Translations under genes and position numbers: made by a program
Shown here: positions 10,759 through 19,384 of the stretch, piece after piece
How positions within the stretch are numbered: the first letter of the stretch is position 1
Layout: every line of letters starts with the position of its first letter
Notes under the pieces: model-generated
What the model was told of the DNA's origin: nothing
Seen by the model: only the letters and a program-made list of their open reading frames with translations
The model's database searches: none
Source of the DNA: Pseudomonas sp. DTU_2021_1001937_2_SI_NGA_ILE_001
GTDB lineage: Bacteria; Pseudomonadota; Gammaproteobacteria; Pseudomonadales; Pseudomonadaceae
Assembly (NCBI RefSeq): GCF_032463525.1
Contig: NZ_CP135971.1
Span: 1,736,001 to 1,800,000, forward strand
Length of the DNA stretch: 64,000 nucleotides
Reading direction: 5' to 3'

Positions 10759-12966
10759 TCAGAACGCCAGGCGCAGGCCCAGGTTGGCGCCCCAGGGCTG
10801 CTCGATGCGCTTGCCGTTCATGTAGTCGAAGTCGGCCTGCAGTTGCAGGCGTTCGGACAGCGACACCGAGACCCCGGCACCGGCTTCCAGCCGCGAGCCA
10901 AACAGGTCGTTGTCGAAGCGGTGGCCATTGACCTCGACCGGATTGCGCCGCGAAAACTCCTGCGCAGCGGCCAGGCGTACATACGGCTGCAGCACACCGC
11001 CATCCTTGAGGGCAATGTCACGACCCAGCGAGGCACCGACCTTGCCCAGTACCGAACGGGTATGGTCGTTGCTGGCGCGCAAGCCGTTGTCCAGCTGGTA
11101 GCGGTCACCACTGACATTGACCGCCGCCAGTTGCGTGAACGGCTCGACGAACCAGCCATCGGCCAGCTTCACATGGCGCCCCAACTCCACCGAGGCGCCA
11201 GCGGCCAGGGTGTCGTAGCTGCCCTTGGCGCGGCCGCTGTCGCTCATTGCCACTTTGGACTTGTTGCGCAGGTGGTTGAGCTTGAGCACGGCATCCACGT
11301 AGTAGCCCTGCTCGGACAACCAGGTGCCGTAGCCCCCCAGGTACACGCTGTCGACGCTGCCGGTGGTGCCGTGGTTGAGGTCCAGGTCGGAGCGGCTGTG
11401 ACCCACCAGCACGCCCAGCGACAGTTGCCCGTTGGCGACCGGCACCGGCGCGTCGGCGCCCAGGCTGAAACCACGCTGCTTCTGCCGGTAGTCGACGCCA
11501 TCACCGGTGGTGGCCTCCAGGCGGCTGCCGTAGCTGCGCATCCAGCCGCCCGCCGCGCCAGCGCCACGTACCTCGCCGATGCGGCTGCGCAAGCTGTTCA
11601 GCTCGCTCATCCAGATGCTCGGCGCCGCGTTGAACAGCGCCAGGGCGCTGGCCGTAGACGGGCTGATACGCCGGTCATCACCGACGATGAACCAGTCGTT
11701 ACCCTGCTGTTGCAACTGGTAGGAGAAAGCGCCCAGGTCGACCCGCTCACCCGTCAGGCTGAACTGCGCATCACCGCCTTCGGTATGCACGAGCAGCAGC
11801 GGTTCCAGCTCCGGGGTCACCGCTTCGCTGCCGGTGTTGCGCACGTGCAGACCGAACTGGCCGGTGGCCGGCCCCTCGACCCAGAGCAGGTCGCCGTCGC
11901 CCTGGTCCAGGTCGACGCGCATGGCGAAATGACCGTTGCCAGAGAGTGAGCTCATCACCAGTTCCTTGAACGACCCGGTGCCGAAGTCCACGCCACCGCC
12001 GTCGAGTGTCAGGGTGCCGATTTCATTGTCGCCGGTCAGCGTCCAGCGCGCACCGGACGCCACGGCGACCTGGTCACCGCCGACGATGTCGCCGGTCAGC
12101 CGGGCGTTGTTCTGCAATACCAGGTTGATGGTGCTGGTGTCGTCGGCGAGCAGGTCACCGCTGAGCACGCTGTCGTCGACGGTGAGGTTGAGGGTGGACT
12201 CCCTGCGCGCTTCGGCCAGCACATTGATACTCGACAGCAGGCGGGAGCCGTTGCGTACTTCGATGTCGGCCGTTGTGGGCAGGACACCCCAACTGTCGAC
12301 CATCAGCGCTGCGCCTGCCAACCCCTGGAAAGTCGAATCGTCAATGACCACCTGGCTGTAGCCCGGATCTACCGGCCCAGGTGTCAATGACCGGGCGTAT
12401 GAAACGAGCAAGCCATAGGAAGCACCAATCGCCTCGCTGCCAGACGTGACGAAGGCCCGAGATCCCAGAACCCCCAACCCCCAGCTCAACCCGGAGTCGT
12501 GTGCCTGGGTGCCTATCATTCGCGTGCCCTGGGCAGAGAACGTACTGGAAACGACACTGATCCCCGCCCTCACCCCCGTAAAGATGCTATCGACGACCTC
12601 AGCCCGGTGATTGTCCTGCACGATCATGGCGATGTTGCGATCCACGCTGACCGTCGAGTTGGAAATTGAGGTTTGGCCGAGACCCGCCCCGCGGACCTCA
12701 CCCTGAATATGCGCATGATCTTTCACGATCAGCACGGAATTGCGGTTAGTGATCGACCCCAGGCGTGCACCCTGGACGGTCAACTGGGCACCATCCTTAA
12801 GGCGGTAGCTGTTGAACGGTGCATCAGGTCCCAAGGTCAAACTCTGCCCGACCAGATCGATCGGCCTGCTTGGCTCTTCAGCCCATCCCGGCAGACTGCC
12901 CAGACCCGACATCACGCCCAGCCCACAACAGGCCATGAACTTTCCATTCAATTTATAACGCACCAT
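10759..12966 (-). CDS. pertactin-type autotransporter (type Va secretion)
   Basis: A 735-residue outer-membrane autotransporter. A signal peptide with cleavage near Gly-Trp-Ala-Glu (residue 30) is followed by a passenger of about 440 residues rich in short beta repeats (for example NNARLTGDIVGG, GTLTLDGGGVDFG), as expected for a pertactin-like beta helix. A pertactin-like junction (IVGDDRRISPSTASALALF) leads to the beta-barrel domain, about residues 470-735. The protein ends NLGLRLAF, with the C-terminal Phe required by the BAM machinery. GGGAGGA lies 6 bp before the ATG. The passenger is short and has no catalytic motif I recognise, so adhesion is more likely than enzyme activity. It is divergent from the large Ig-like genes. 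Confidence 0.9.
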   Translation of the reverse strand: MVRYKLNGKFMACCGLGVMSGLGSLPGWAEEPSRPIDLVGQSLTLGPDAPFNSYRLKDGAQLTVQGARLGSITNRNSVLIVKDHAHIQGEVRGAGLGQTSISNSTVSVDRNIAMIVQDNHRAEVVDSIFTGVRAGISVVSSTFSAQGTRMIGTQAHDSGLSWGLGVLGSRAFVTSGSEAIGASYGLLVSYARSLTPGPVDPGYSQVVIDDSTFQGLAGAALMVDSWGVLPTTADIEVRNGSRLLSSINVLAEARRESTLNLTVDDSVLSGDLLADDTSTINLVLQNNARLTGDIVGGDQVAVASGARWTLTGDNEIGTLTLDGGGVDFGTGSFKELVMSSLSGNGHFAMRVDLDQGDGDLLWVEGPATGQFGLHVRNTGSEAVTPELEPLLLVHTEGGDAQFSLTGERVDLGAFSYQLQQQGNDWFIVGDDRRISPSTASALALFNAAPSIWMSELNSLRSRIGEVRGAGAAGGWMRSYGSRLEATTGDGVDYRQKQRGFSLGADAPVPVANGQLSLGVLVGHSRSDLDLNHGTTGSVDSVYLGGYGTWLSEQGYYVDAVLKLNHLRNKSKVAMSDSGRAKGSYDTLAAGASVELGRHVKLADGWFVEPFTQLAAVNVSGDRYQLDNGLRASNDHTRSVLGKVGASLGRDIALKDGGVLQPYVRLAAAQEFSRRNPVEVNGHRFDNDLFGSRLEAGAGVSVSLSERLQLQADFDYMNGKRIEQPWGANLGLRLAF

Positions 12967-13278
12967 AAGTTCCTCCCTTTTCCAGGCTTCATGGTGCCGT
13001 TCGGAAAAGGATGAAGGTGCGCCCTACATTTATCTTTGCTGTCAGGCACTTCTGAAAGAACACCCTGCGACTTCCTACAACGCCTTATACAAATAAACTT
13101 CAACCTGAAAGATTCGACACTTCAACAAGACGTTAACTATTGACAGCGTCCAATACCTCCGATTACGTGATTTTCCAGTGGCTCGACAATGCTCCTGCCG
13201 CTACTGATTCTGCTCTGCGTACTTAACGCACATTAACCGCTGCACTTGCCGCACAACTTTTCGAAGGAATCGAATACC
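12967..13278. other. divergent, AT-rich promoter region between autotransporter and Ig-like genes
   Basis: A 312-bp gap, much more AT-rich than the flanking genes. TTGACA at 13140-13145 followed after 15 bp by GATTAC is a possible though short-spaced sigma-70 promoter for the Ig-like operon. No clear inverted repeat was found. It probably drives both directions. Confidence 0.45.
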
Positions 13279-15117
13279 ATGAAAAACACCACGGAGCTTT
13301 ACCACGCGCATCGTCCGCAAGCCGACCAGAACGAGGAATACGATCCGCCGCTGGTGCCGATTGCCGATCCCGAAGACGGTCTGATCAGAACCGTGGACTT
13401 GCAGAACGATATCGTCGTCAACTTTCCGCTCTGGAATCTTCCCCAACTCAACGATGAATACTGGCTGATCCTCAACGGTGAAGCGGTTGGAGAACCGAGC
13501 GTTCTTAACCCTATCCCGCCCAACGGTACGCAGATGGAGCTGACCATTCCGGTGGCTACCCACCTGCTCGAAGATGGGATTTATAGCCTGCAATATCAGA
13601 CCAGCTCGAATCCCGGCTCCAATGACACGGTTTCCAAGCCCACCTACCTCATCGTCGACCGCACCGCACCCGGCTCGCACCAGCTGGGCTACATGGACTT
13701 CCCCGACGAAGCCAAGGACGGCCTGACCCTGGAAGAACTCAGCGCCATGGGCGATGTACTGCCGGGCAGGATCTTCGGTTACTCGGGGCTGAACCGTGGC
13801 GACGTGATCAACACCTACTGGGGCGGCGTGGCTGGCCCGACACTCACCCTGAATGGCGATGAAGATGAAGACACGCCGCTGGAAGTCGGTTTTACCAAGG
13901 ACTTCCTGACCAGCCTGCCGAACCCGGCCGGCGCCACCTACTACACGGTGACCGACCGCGCCGGCAACGTTTCGGTGGAATCGCGCCGGGTCACCATCCC
14001 GCTGTTTCTCACCGAAATCACCCCGGACCTGCCGGCGCCGGTGATCGAGGGCGACGACGGCCTGATCGACTACGCCGACGCCGCTGCTGGCGTGGAGGTA
14101 AAGATTCCGACCTCCACACTGCTCGAGGCCGGAGACCAGATCCAGCTGTACTGGGGCAATCAGAAGCTGGGCCCGGCGGCCATCGACCCCGATGACCTGG
14201 GTATGCCTTTCGTGCTGATCTTCGACGTCGCGCTGCCGGTGATCGAGGCGGCCGGCGACGGCCTGCGCGTACTCAAGTACGAGGTGTTGCGCAGCGGCCA
14301 GGTGGTCGGTGTATCCACCGAATTGCCCACCCAGGTGCTGATCGAGCGCCCCGTCCCGCAGACCCCGGCCAAGCCGACAGTACGCGGCGGCAGCGGCACG
14401 CCGAGCAACGAAGACAATTTCATCGATGAGAACGACTTCGAGCTCAATGCCACGGTGATCATCGACTGGAACCCCAACTTCAAGGCGTCCCAGGTCATCG
14501 AAGTGTACTGGGGCGGCCAGGCGGTGCTGCAGCAGCCCTACACCATCACCAACTCCGACGTGGTGGCGGGCCGGCCGCTGCTGCTGACCGCGCTGAACAG
14601 CCTGTTCGTACCGGTGGGCACCGGCAGTGACATCCGCGTGTACTACAGCGTATCGATGGCGGGTAATCCGAATATCTCTATCTCCGAAGAGCAATCGATC
14701 GTGGTGCGCTCCAAGGACGAGCTGCCCGGCGGCCCCGACGGCCCGATCGCGCCGCTGTTCACCGACCTCAACGAGAACGGCGCGATCAACGTGACCAACG
14801 GCGCCCACGGTGCCCCGGTGTACATCGAGCCCTACATCAACATCGCCGAAGGCCAGGTGATCGTCTTCACCTACGAGGCCTACGACAGCCTGGTAGGCGG
14901 CACCAAGAAGTTCGAGTGGGTGCACACCTCTGCAGCGCTGACCCAGGCAGAAGTCGACGGCGGTTACCACTTCCTGGTGCCGCGCACGATCCTCAACCAG
15001 CACTGCTACGGCCATGCCGAGGCGACCTTCGCCGTGCGCAGCGCGCAAGGCCAGGGCAATTCGCGTCGTGCCAGCGTGCTGGTGGACATGCGCGTCGCCG
15101 GCAGCTGCGGCATCTGA
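13279..15117 (+). CDS. tandem Ig-like repeat protein (YWGG family)
   Basis: A 612-residue acidic protein made of about five beta-rich modules of 100-110 residues. Each has a strand pattern around a conserved Trp-Gly core: INTYWGGVAG, IQLYWGNQKLG, IEVYWGGQAVL and related weaker copies (WLILNG, VFTYEAY). Module ends resemble RVLKYEVLRSGQVVG and RVYYSVSMAGN. There is no signal peptide, lipobox, membrane helix or C-terminal sorting domain. I chose the ATG at 13279 (MKNTTELYHA) with GAAGGAA upstream over the in-frame one at 13246. It precedes a larger relative by 60 bp and is probably co-transcribed. Function unknown; Ig-like stacks usually serve as surface stalks, but no export route is visible. 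Confidence 0.8.
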   Translation: MKNTTELYHAHRPQADQNEEYDPPLVPIADPEDGLIRTVDLQNDIVVNFPLWNLPQLNDEYWLILNGEAVGEPSVLNPIPPNGTQMELTIPVATHLLEDGIYSLQYQTSSNPGSNDTVSKPTYLIVDRTAPGSHQLGYMDFPDEAKDGLTLEELSAMGDVLPGRIFGYSGLNRGDVINTYWGGVAGPTLTLNGDEDEDTPLEVGFTKDFLTSLPNPAGATYYTVTDRAGNVSVESRRVTIPLFLTEITPDLPAPVIEGDDGLIDYADAAAGVEVKIPTSTLLEAGDQIQLYWGNQKLGPAAIDPDDLGMPFVLIFDVALPVIEAAGDGLRVLKYEVLRSGQVVGVSTELPTQVLIERPVPQTPAKPTVRGGSGTPSNEDNFIDENDFELNATVIIDWNPNFKASQVIEVYWGGQAVLQQPYTITNSDVVAGRPLLLTALNSLFVPVGTGSDIRVYYSVSMAGNPNISISEEQSIVVRSKDELPGGPDGPIAPLFTDLNENGAINVTNGAHGAPVYIEPYINIAEGQVIVFTYEAYDSLVGGTKKFEWVHTSAALTQAEVDGGYHFLVPRTILNQHCYGHAEATFAVRSAQGQGNSRRASVLVDMRVAGSCGI

Positions 15118-15177
15118 CTCCACGGGGCGAGGCCGCCGCCTCGCCCTCCTCTTCAGATTCATGGATGGACCAAGACA

Positions 15178-18120
15178 ATGAACGCTTCACGCGCCAAACA
15201 ACCCCTGACTGCGCCGCTGGTGCTCAGCCACTACCCCCACGGCATCGGCGATGTGGATGTCGCCGACCCGAGCAAACCCCTGGAAGTGCTGGTCGGCCCC
15301 ATCGACCTCAGCCAGCGCGACCGCATCGACCTGTACTGGGGCGCCAGACCGGAACCGGTGGCCAGCTACACACATTCCCCGGACGCCCCGGACACCAACG
15401 GCATCTTTTCGCTGTATGTCGACACGCGCTGGATCGAGCCTGGCGTCACGACGGTGCGCTACACCTACACCCCCTACCCGTCGGCAACCCCCGAGCTTTC
15501 GCCGACCCGGGAGGTCATCGTCAAACTGTCGATTCCCGGCGGCCGCGATCCAGACCCGGAAAGCCCCTACGAAAACGAACGACTCACGGCGCCCGACGTG
15601 GTCCCACCCGGTGTCATTACCACCCCCGACGGTGTCTCGGTCACCGTGCGCCCCTGGGACAACATGAGCGTCGGCGACCAGCTGAGCATCTACTGGCACG
15701 GCCTGCTGATCAGGAGCGAGCCGTTGCTGGCCGGCCAGATCGGCCATCCGGTGGTGGTCCCCATACCCCGCGAGGTGGTCATCGAGGCCGGTGATTCGGA
15801 CATGATCGTGGTGCGCTACGACATCCGCGACGTCGTACACAACTGGTCACGCTTCTCGCCGCCGACCTACGTCGAAGTGGAGGCCGGCAACGCCACCCTG
15901 CCCGCGCCCATCGCACCCCAGGCACCGCAGATGGAACTGGACCTCGACAAGCTGGCCGGTGCCGACGTCCAGGCGCTGGTGCTGACGCACCCGCAAATCG
16001 CCATCGGTGACACGCTGCAATTCATCGTCGAGCGCAACAACGCCGATGGGCTGCCCTTGCAACCCTATGTGCTGGAACAGGTCATCCAGGCACCGGCCAG
16101 CTTCTTCGAGTTCCTGATTCCCAACGCGCAGTTCCAACCCATCGCCCAGGGCCGGGCGCGCTTCAGGTACAGGGTGAACAAGGCCTCGGGTGAGAGCCTG
16201 CGCTCCAAGAGCCTGTCGCTGAGCATACTCGGCCAGGCTCGGGAGCTGGCCTTGCCACAGGTGCCCGCTGCAGTGGATGGTGTGCTCGACCCGACCCTGC
16301 ACAATCTCATCGCCCAGGTGCCGGCCTATTCGTTCATGGCTGACGGCCAGGATGTGACCCTGGTATGGATGGGCCGCACCGGCGACGGCATGACCCTGCT
16401 GCATCAGGAAACCAAGAACCTCAATCAGGACGATGTGGGCCAGGCCCTGGAATTCCTGATTCCCGATGACAAGCTCGCCCCGCTGGCCGGTGGCGCGGTG
16501 GAGCTGTACTACACCATCACCACCTTCGAGCGTGACTTCTTCAAGTCGCCGACCCTGCATCTGACCGTCGATGTCGACGCCAGCCGCCCGCTGCCAGCAC
16601 CGCAGGTGGATCAGGTGGACGCGCAAGGCGTACTGGACCCCGACGATCTGGTCCTGGAAGCCGTAGTGCGCATCCAGCCCTATCCGGCCATGGCCATAGG
16701 CGACCGGGTCACGCTGCAGTGGCAGGGCGAACGCCCCGGCGGCACCTACAGCACCTACACGGTGCTCAACAGCGGCACGGTGAACAAGGAGGTGATCTTC
16801 CGGGTGCCGAAGAACTTCGTGACCGCCAACCTCGATGCCGGTGTGGATGTCTGGTACGAGGTGCTGCGCAACGGGCGCACCTTCGTTTCGCTGCGCACCC
16901 GCATCAGCGTCCGTCAGAACGTGACGACTCCGCTGCCGCGCCCGACGGTGAAGGAAGCCGAGGGCGACCGCCTCGACCCGGCCAACGCCCGGCTTGGCGC
17001 AACCGTGCAGGTCGACGCCAGCGCCGCATTGCAGGTTGCAGACCGTGTCACCCTCCGTTGGCAAGGCCCCAAGGGTAGCGACCAGAAGGAAAAGACCATC
17101 GCCGCAGGCGATGCCGGCAAGCCGCTGGAGATACTCTTCGCGGCGGCGCTGGTCATCGCCAATCTCGGCGAGACGGTTGCCGTTGACTACCGCGTCGAGC
17201 GCGCTACCGGTGAGGTGCAGACTTCCGAAACCCTGCACCTGCAGATCACTCACGGATTACAGACACTGCCCGCACCCAGCATGGACAGCGTGGGTTCCAC
17301 CGGACTGGTGATTCCCTCACGGATTCCACAAACCGGCGCCACCGTACGCGTACGCTATCCAGGCATGCAGGCCGGTGACCGGGTGCAGGTCAGTTGGCAC
17401 GGTGCAACCGAACATGACACGGCTGAGCAGGTTGCAGGCAACCTTCCGGAGCTGGTGTTCAATATCCCCAAGGCGCTGATCAACGAAAGTGGCGGCGGGA
17501 CCGCCAGCCTGGACTACCGGGTAACCCGCGCAAGCCATGTCGAGGCGTCCCTGCCGCTGCGACTGACCGTGCTCAAGCCTCTGGAACTGGACACCCAGCC
17601 GGTTACCCTGGCCGGCAAGGTGTACCTGCTACCCGGTTACCCTGATCTGCTGCCGGCGTTCCCCGATGGAACCTCCGTCCAGCGACACCCGAGCGGGGGC
17701 CTGCCGCCGTATCGCTATGCCAGTAGCCAACCGACCGTGGCCCACGTCGACGCCAATGGCCTGGTTACCGTGCGCGGCAGAGGGACTGCGCAGATCAAGG
17801 TCACGGACAGCGCCGGCCAGACCATGGACTACCAGGTGACCGTCACCGGTGTCATCCACTGCCTCAACGTAGGGGGTGGCAATTACAAGGACATGTCGGC
17901 TGCCGCCGCCGGCCAGGGGGGGCGCATTCCGCGCCTGCAGGAGTTGAGGGAAATTCACGCCCTCTACGCGGGCCGTTGGCCGATGGGCAATGTGCCTTGC
18001 TGGTCGTCGGACGTCGCATTGGTCATCGGCTGGTCGTGGTACTCGGTCAAGGACATGATGAGCGGTGCGGAAAACAAGCTGAAAGAGGTCTACGGTGCGC
18101 GTGGCGTGGCACTGCGCTGA
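15178..18120 (+). CDS. large Ig-like repeat protein with BIG2 and intimin-like C-terminal tip
   Basis: A 980-residue protein. About seven modules of ~105 residues share the pattern LPAPxV...LDP...ATVxV...MxxGDxVxLxWxG; cores are DLYWGARP, SIYWHGLL, LVWMGRT, LQWQGER, LRWQGPK and VSWHGAT. Residues about 800-890 are a BIG2-type domain (SSQPTVAHVDANGLVTVRGRG). The last ~85 residues carry Cys895 and Cys941 with RIPRLQELREIHALY and WYSVKDMMSG, resembling the lectin-like tip of intimin and invasin, where a disulfide holds the fold. No signal peptide is present (N-terminus MNASRAKQPLTAPL). Together with the previous gene this looks like a two-protein adhesin-like set. Function unproven. Confidence 0.8.
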   Translation: MNASRAKQPLTAPLVLSHYPHGIGDVDVADPSKPLEVLVGPIDLSQRDRIDLYWGARPEPVASYTHSPDAPDTNGIFSLYVDTRWIEPGVTTVRYTYTPYPSATPELSPTREVIVKLSIPGGRDPDPESPYENERLTAPDVVPPGVITTPDGVSVTVRPWDNMSVGDQLSIYWHGLLIRSEPLLAGQIGHPVVVPIPREVVIEAGDSDMIVVRYDIRDVVHNWSRFSPPTYVEVEAGNATLPAPIAPQAPQMELDLDKLAGADVQALVLTHPQIAIGDTLQFIVERNNADGLPLQPYVLEQVIQAPASFFEFLIPNAQFQPIAQGRARFRYRVNKASGESLRSKSLSLSILGQARELALPQVPAAVDGVLDPTLHNLIAQVPAYSFMADGQDVTLVWMGRTGDGMTLLHQETKNLNQDDVGQALEFLIPDDKLAPLAGGAVELYYTITTFERDFFKSPTLHLTVDVDASRPLPAPQVDQVDAQGVLDPDDLVLEAVVRIQPYPAMAIGDRVTLQWQGERPGGTYSTYTVLNSGTVNKEVIFRVPKNFVTANLDAGVDVWYEVLRNGRTFVSLRTRISVRQNVTTPLPRPTVKEAEGDRLDPANARLGATVQVDASAALQVADRVTLRWQGPKGSDQKEKTIAAGDAGKPLEILFAAALVIANLGETVAVDYRVERATGEVQTSETLHLQITHGLQTLPAPSMDSVGSTGLVIPSRIPQTGATVRVRYPGMQAGDRVQVSWHGATEHDTAEQVAGNLPELVFNIPKALINESGGGTASLDYRVTRASHVEASLPLRLTVLKPLELDTQPVTLAGKVYLLPGYPDLLPAFPDGTSVQRHPSGGLPPYRYASSQPTVAHVDANGLVTVRGRGTAQIKVTDSAGQTMDYQVTVTGVIHCLNVGGGNYKDMSAAAAGQGGRIPRLQELREIHALYAGRWPMGNVPCWSSDVALVIGWSWYSVKDMMSGAENKLKEVYGARGVALR

Positions 18121-18177
18121 ACATCCGCGCAGCACGGCCAGACTCCAGCCAGGCAGCCCCGCGCTGATGCGGCGCGG

Positions 18178-18606
18178 ATGAGCGACAGACCCCTGCCGTG
18201 CCAGCTTTTCCAGGCCAGGGTCAACGGCCGTGCGCTGCAGGTCGCCTCGGTTCTGGGTGGCCTGAGCTTGCGCCCGGAACTGCGTGGCCCCAGTCGTCAC
18301 TGGCAATGGAAGGTGATCGCCAGCGGCAGGGCCGGTCGCAAGCGCGCCGGCATCGGCCTGTACTTCGACCCTGACCTGCCGCTGGGGCGCCACGAACTGG
18401 TCGGCCACCCGCAGATCCGCGTGGTCTACTACGACACGCCCCATGGGCGCGGCACCCTCTACCACTCGCAGCACCTGCAAAGCGGTGTGCTGACCCTGCT
18501 GGCCGCCGACGCGCGACGCCGATGCCTGCAGGGTTGCTTCGAGTTCGGCATTTCGGCCATGGGCTTTCAGGTCAGCGAGGGCCGCTTCGACCTCTGGCCG
18601 GGCTGA
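18178..18606 (+). CDS. small protein of unknown function downstream of the Ig-like genes
   Basis: A 142-residue soluble protein starting MSDRPLPCQLFQARVNG, 57 bp after the large repeat gene and in the same direction. No signal peptide or membrane segment. The end, LQGCFEFGISAMGFQVSEGRFDLWPG, resembles the closing strands of DUF6252-type beta proteins (a GxFxF strand followed by a xGxFDL strand); this is a weak pattern match, not a firm assignment. The ribosome-binding site is poor, so translation may be coupled to the upstream gene. It is convergent with the hydrolase gene, 1 bp apart. Confidence 0.65.
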   Translation: MSDRPLPCQLFQARVNGRALQVASVLGGLSLRPELRGPSRHWQWKVIASGRAGRKRAGIGLYFDPDLPLGRHELVGHPQIRVVYYDTPHGRGTLYHSQHLQSGVLTLLAADARRRCLQGCFEFGISAMGFQVSEGRFDLWPG

Positions 18607-18607
18607 T

Positions 18608-19297
18608 TCAGCCGTGCAGAAACGCCGCGACGCGCTGCGCCGCGGCGCGCAGGTGGCCCTCATGGGTATGGCCCGAAGCCTTGAGGGGCTTGAGGTCGTG
18701 GTCGGCAGCCGCCAGCCATTGCAGCTCGATGGCACTGGACAGCGCATAGTCTTGCACCGTCTCACGGTTGCCCAGGGCATCGCGCTCGCCCTGGACGATC
18801 AGCGTCGGCGTGCGCAGGTCGGCCAGGTGCGCCACCCGTGGCTTGTCCGGCTTGCCCGCCGCATAGAAGGGATAGCCCAGGCACACCAGGGCATCGGCCT
18901 TTAGCTCGTCGACCAGCAGGCTGGCCATACGCCCGCCCATGGACTTGCCGCCGACCGCCAGGCGCCCAGCGACATGAGGTCGCACCTGGGCGAACAGGTC
19001 GCGCCAATGGTCGAGCAACTGCCCTTGCGGATCGGGCGGTCGCTTGCCGCCGCCGGTGCGCCGCTGAGCCATGTAGGGGAACTCGAATCGCAGCACGTTC
19101 ACCCCTTGTTGGCCCAGGAACGCCGCCATTTCGTTCATGAAATCGCTCTCCATCGGTGCCCCTGCACCATGCGCAAGGAGCAGGGTCGGTGCCTCGCCCG
19201 GCGCGTCGAGCTGGCCCGGCGTCCACAGCCAGCCCTGCTCACGGGCGTGCCCGGCCCATTGATCCCTGTCAATACAGGCATTTAGCCCATTAACCAT
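18608..19297 (-). CDS. alpha/beta hydrolase, KANL3/Tex30-like
   Basis: A 229-residue cytosolic alpha/beta hydrolase. The oxyanion region is [18 protein letters not shown], the nucleophile elbow [11 protein letters not shown] supplies the serine, the acid is Asp in VQGERDALG and the histidine is probably that of ADHDLKP or the following HTHEGH. This layout fits the dienelactone-hydrolase-like KANL3/Tex30 family. The substrate is unknown. The frame extends to 19414, but the ATG at 19297 has GAGGC upstream and gives the usual N-terminus. The ANR box of the downstream-reading cco-2 operon lies inside the first 40 bp of this coding region. Confidence 0.85.
   Translation of the reverse strand: MVNGLNACIDRDQWAGHAREQGWLWTPGQLDAPGEAPTLLLAHGAGAPMESDFMNEMAAFLGQQGVNVLRFEFPYMAQRRTGGGKRPPDPQGQLLDHWRDLFAQVRPHVAGRLAVGGKSMGGRMASLLVDELKADALVCLGYPFYAAGKPDKPRVAHLADLRTPTLIVQGERDALGNRETVQDYALSSAIELQWLAAADHDLKPLKASGHTHEGHLRAAAQRVAAFLHG
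19259..19272 (+). promoter_or_regulatory. ANR/FNR box upstream of ccoN2
   Basis: TTGATCCCTGTCAA matches the ANR consensus TTGAT-N4-ATCAA in nine of ten positions. Its centre is 119 bp before the ccoN2 ATG and a class-II promoter would start near 19307. It overlaps the 5' end of the divergent hydrolase gene. In P. aeruginosa the distal cco-2 operon is the ANR-induced one, which agrees. Confidence 0.8.
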
Positions 19298-19384
19298 GCT
19301 TGCCTCGCTTCTGATGAGTCCGCCGACGCCTTTCGACCCTTGGGGGTGCAGGCTCCGACCACGCTGAAAGGGATACAGCCCAAA

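Noticed and set aside
13201..15162. 653-codon minus-strand frame opposite the first Ig-like gene
   Set aside because: Product rich in D, H, R and V with no domain; the plus frame has clear repeat structure and a ribosome-binding site.
13021..18606. CRISPR or DNA-level tandem repeats in the Ig-like genes
   Set aside because: Modules are similar only as protein patterns; no direct DNA repeats with spacers were seen.
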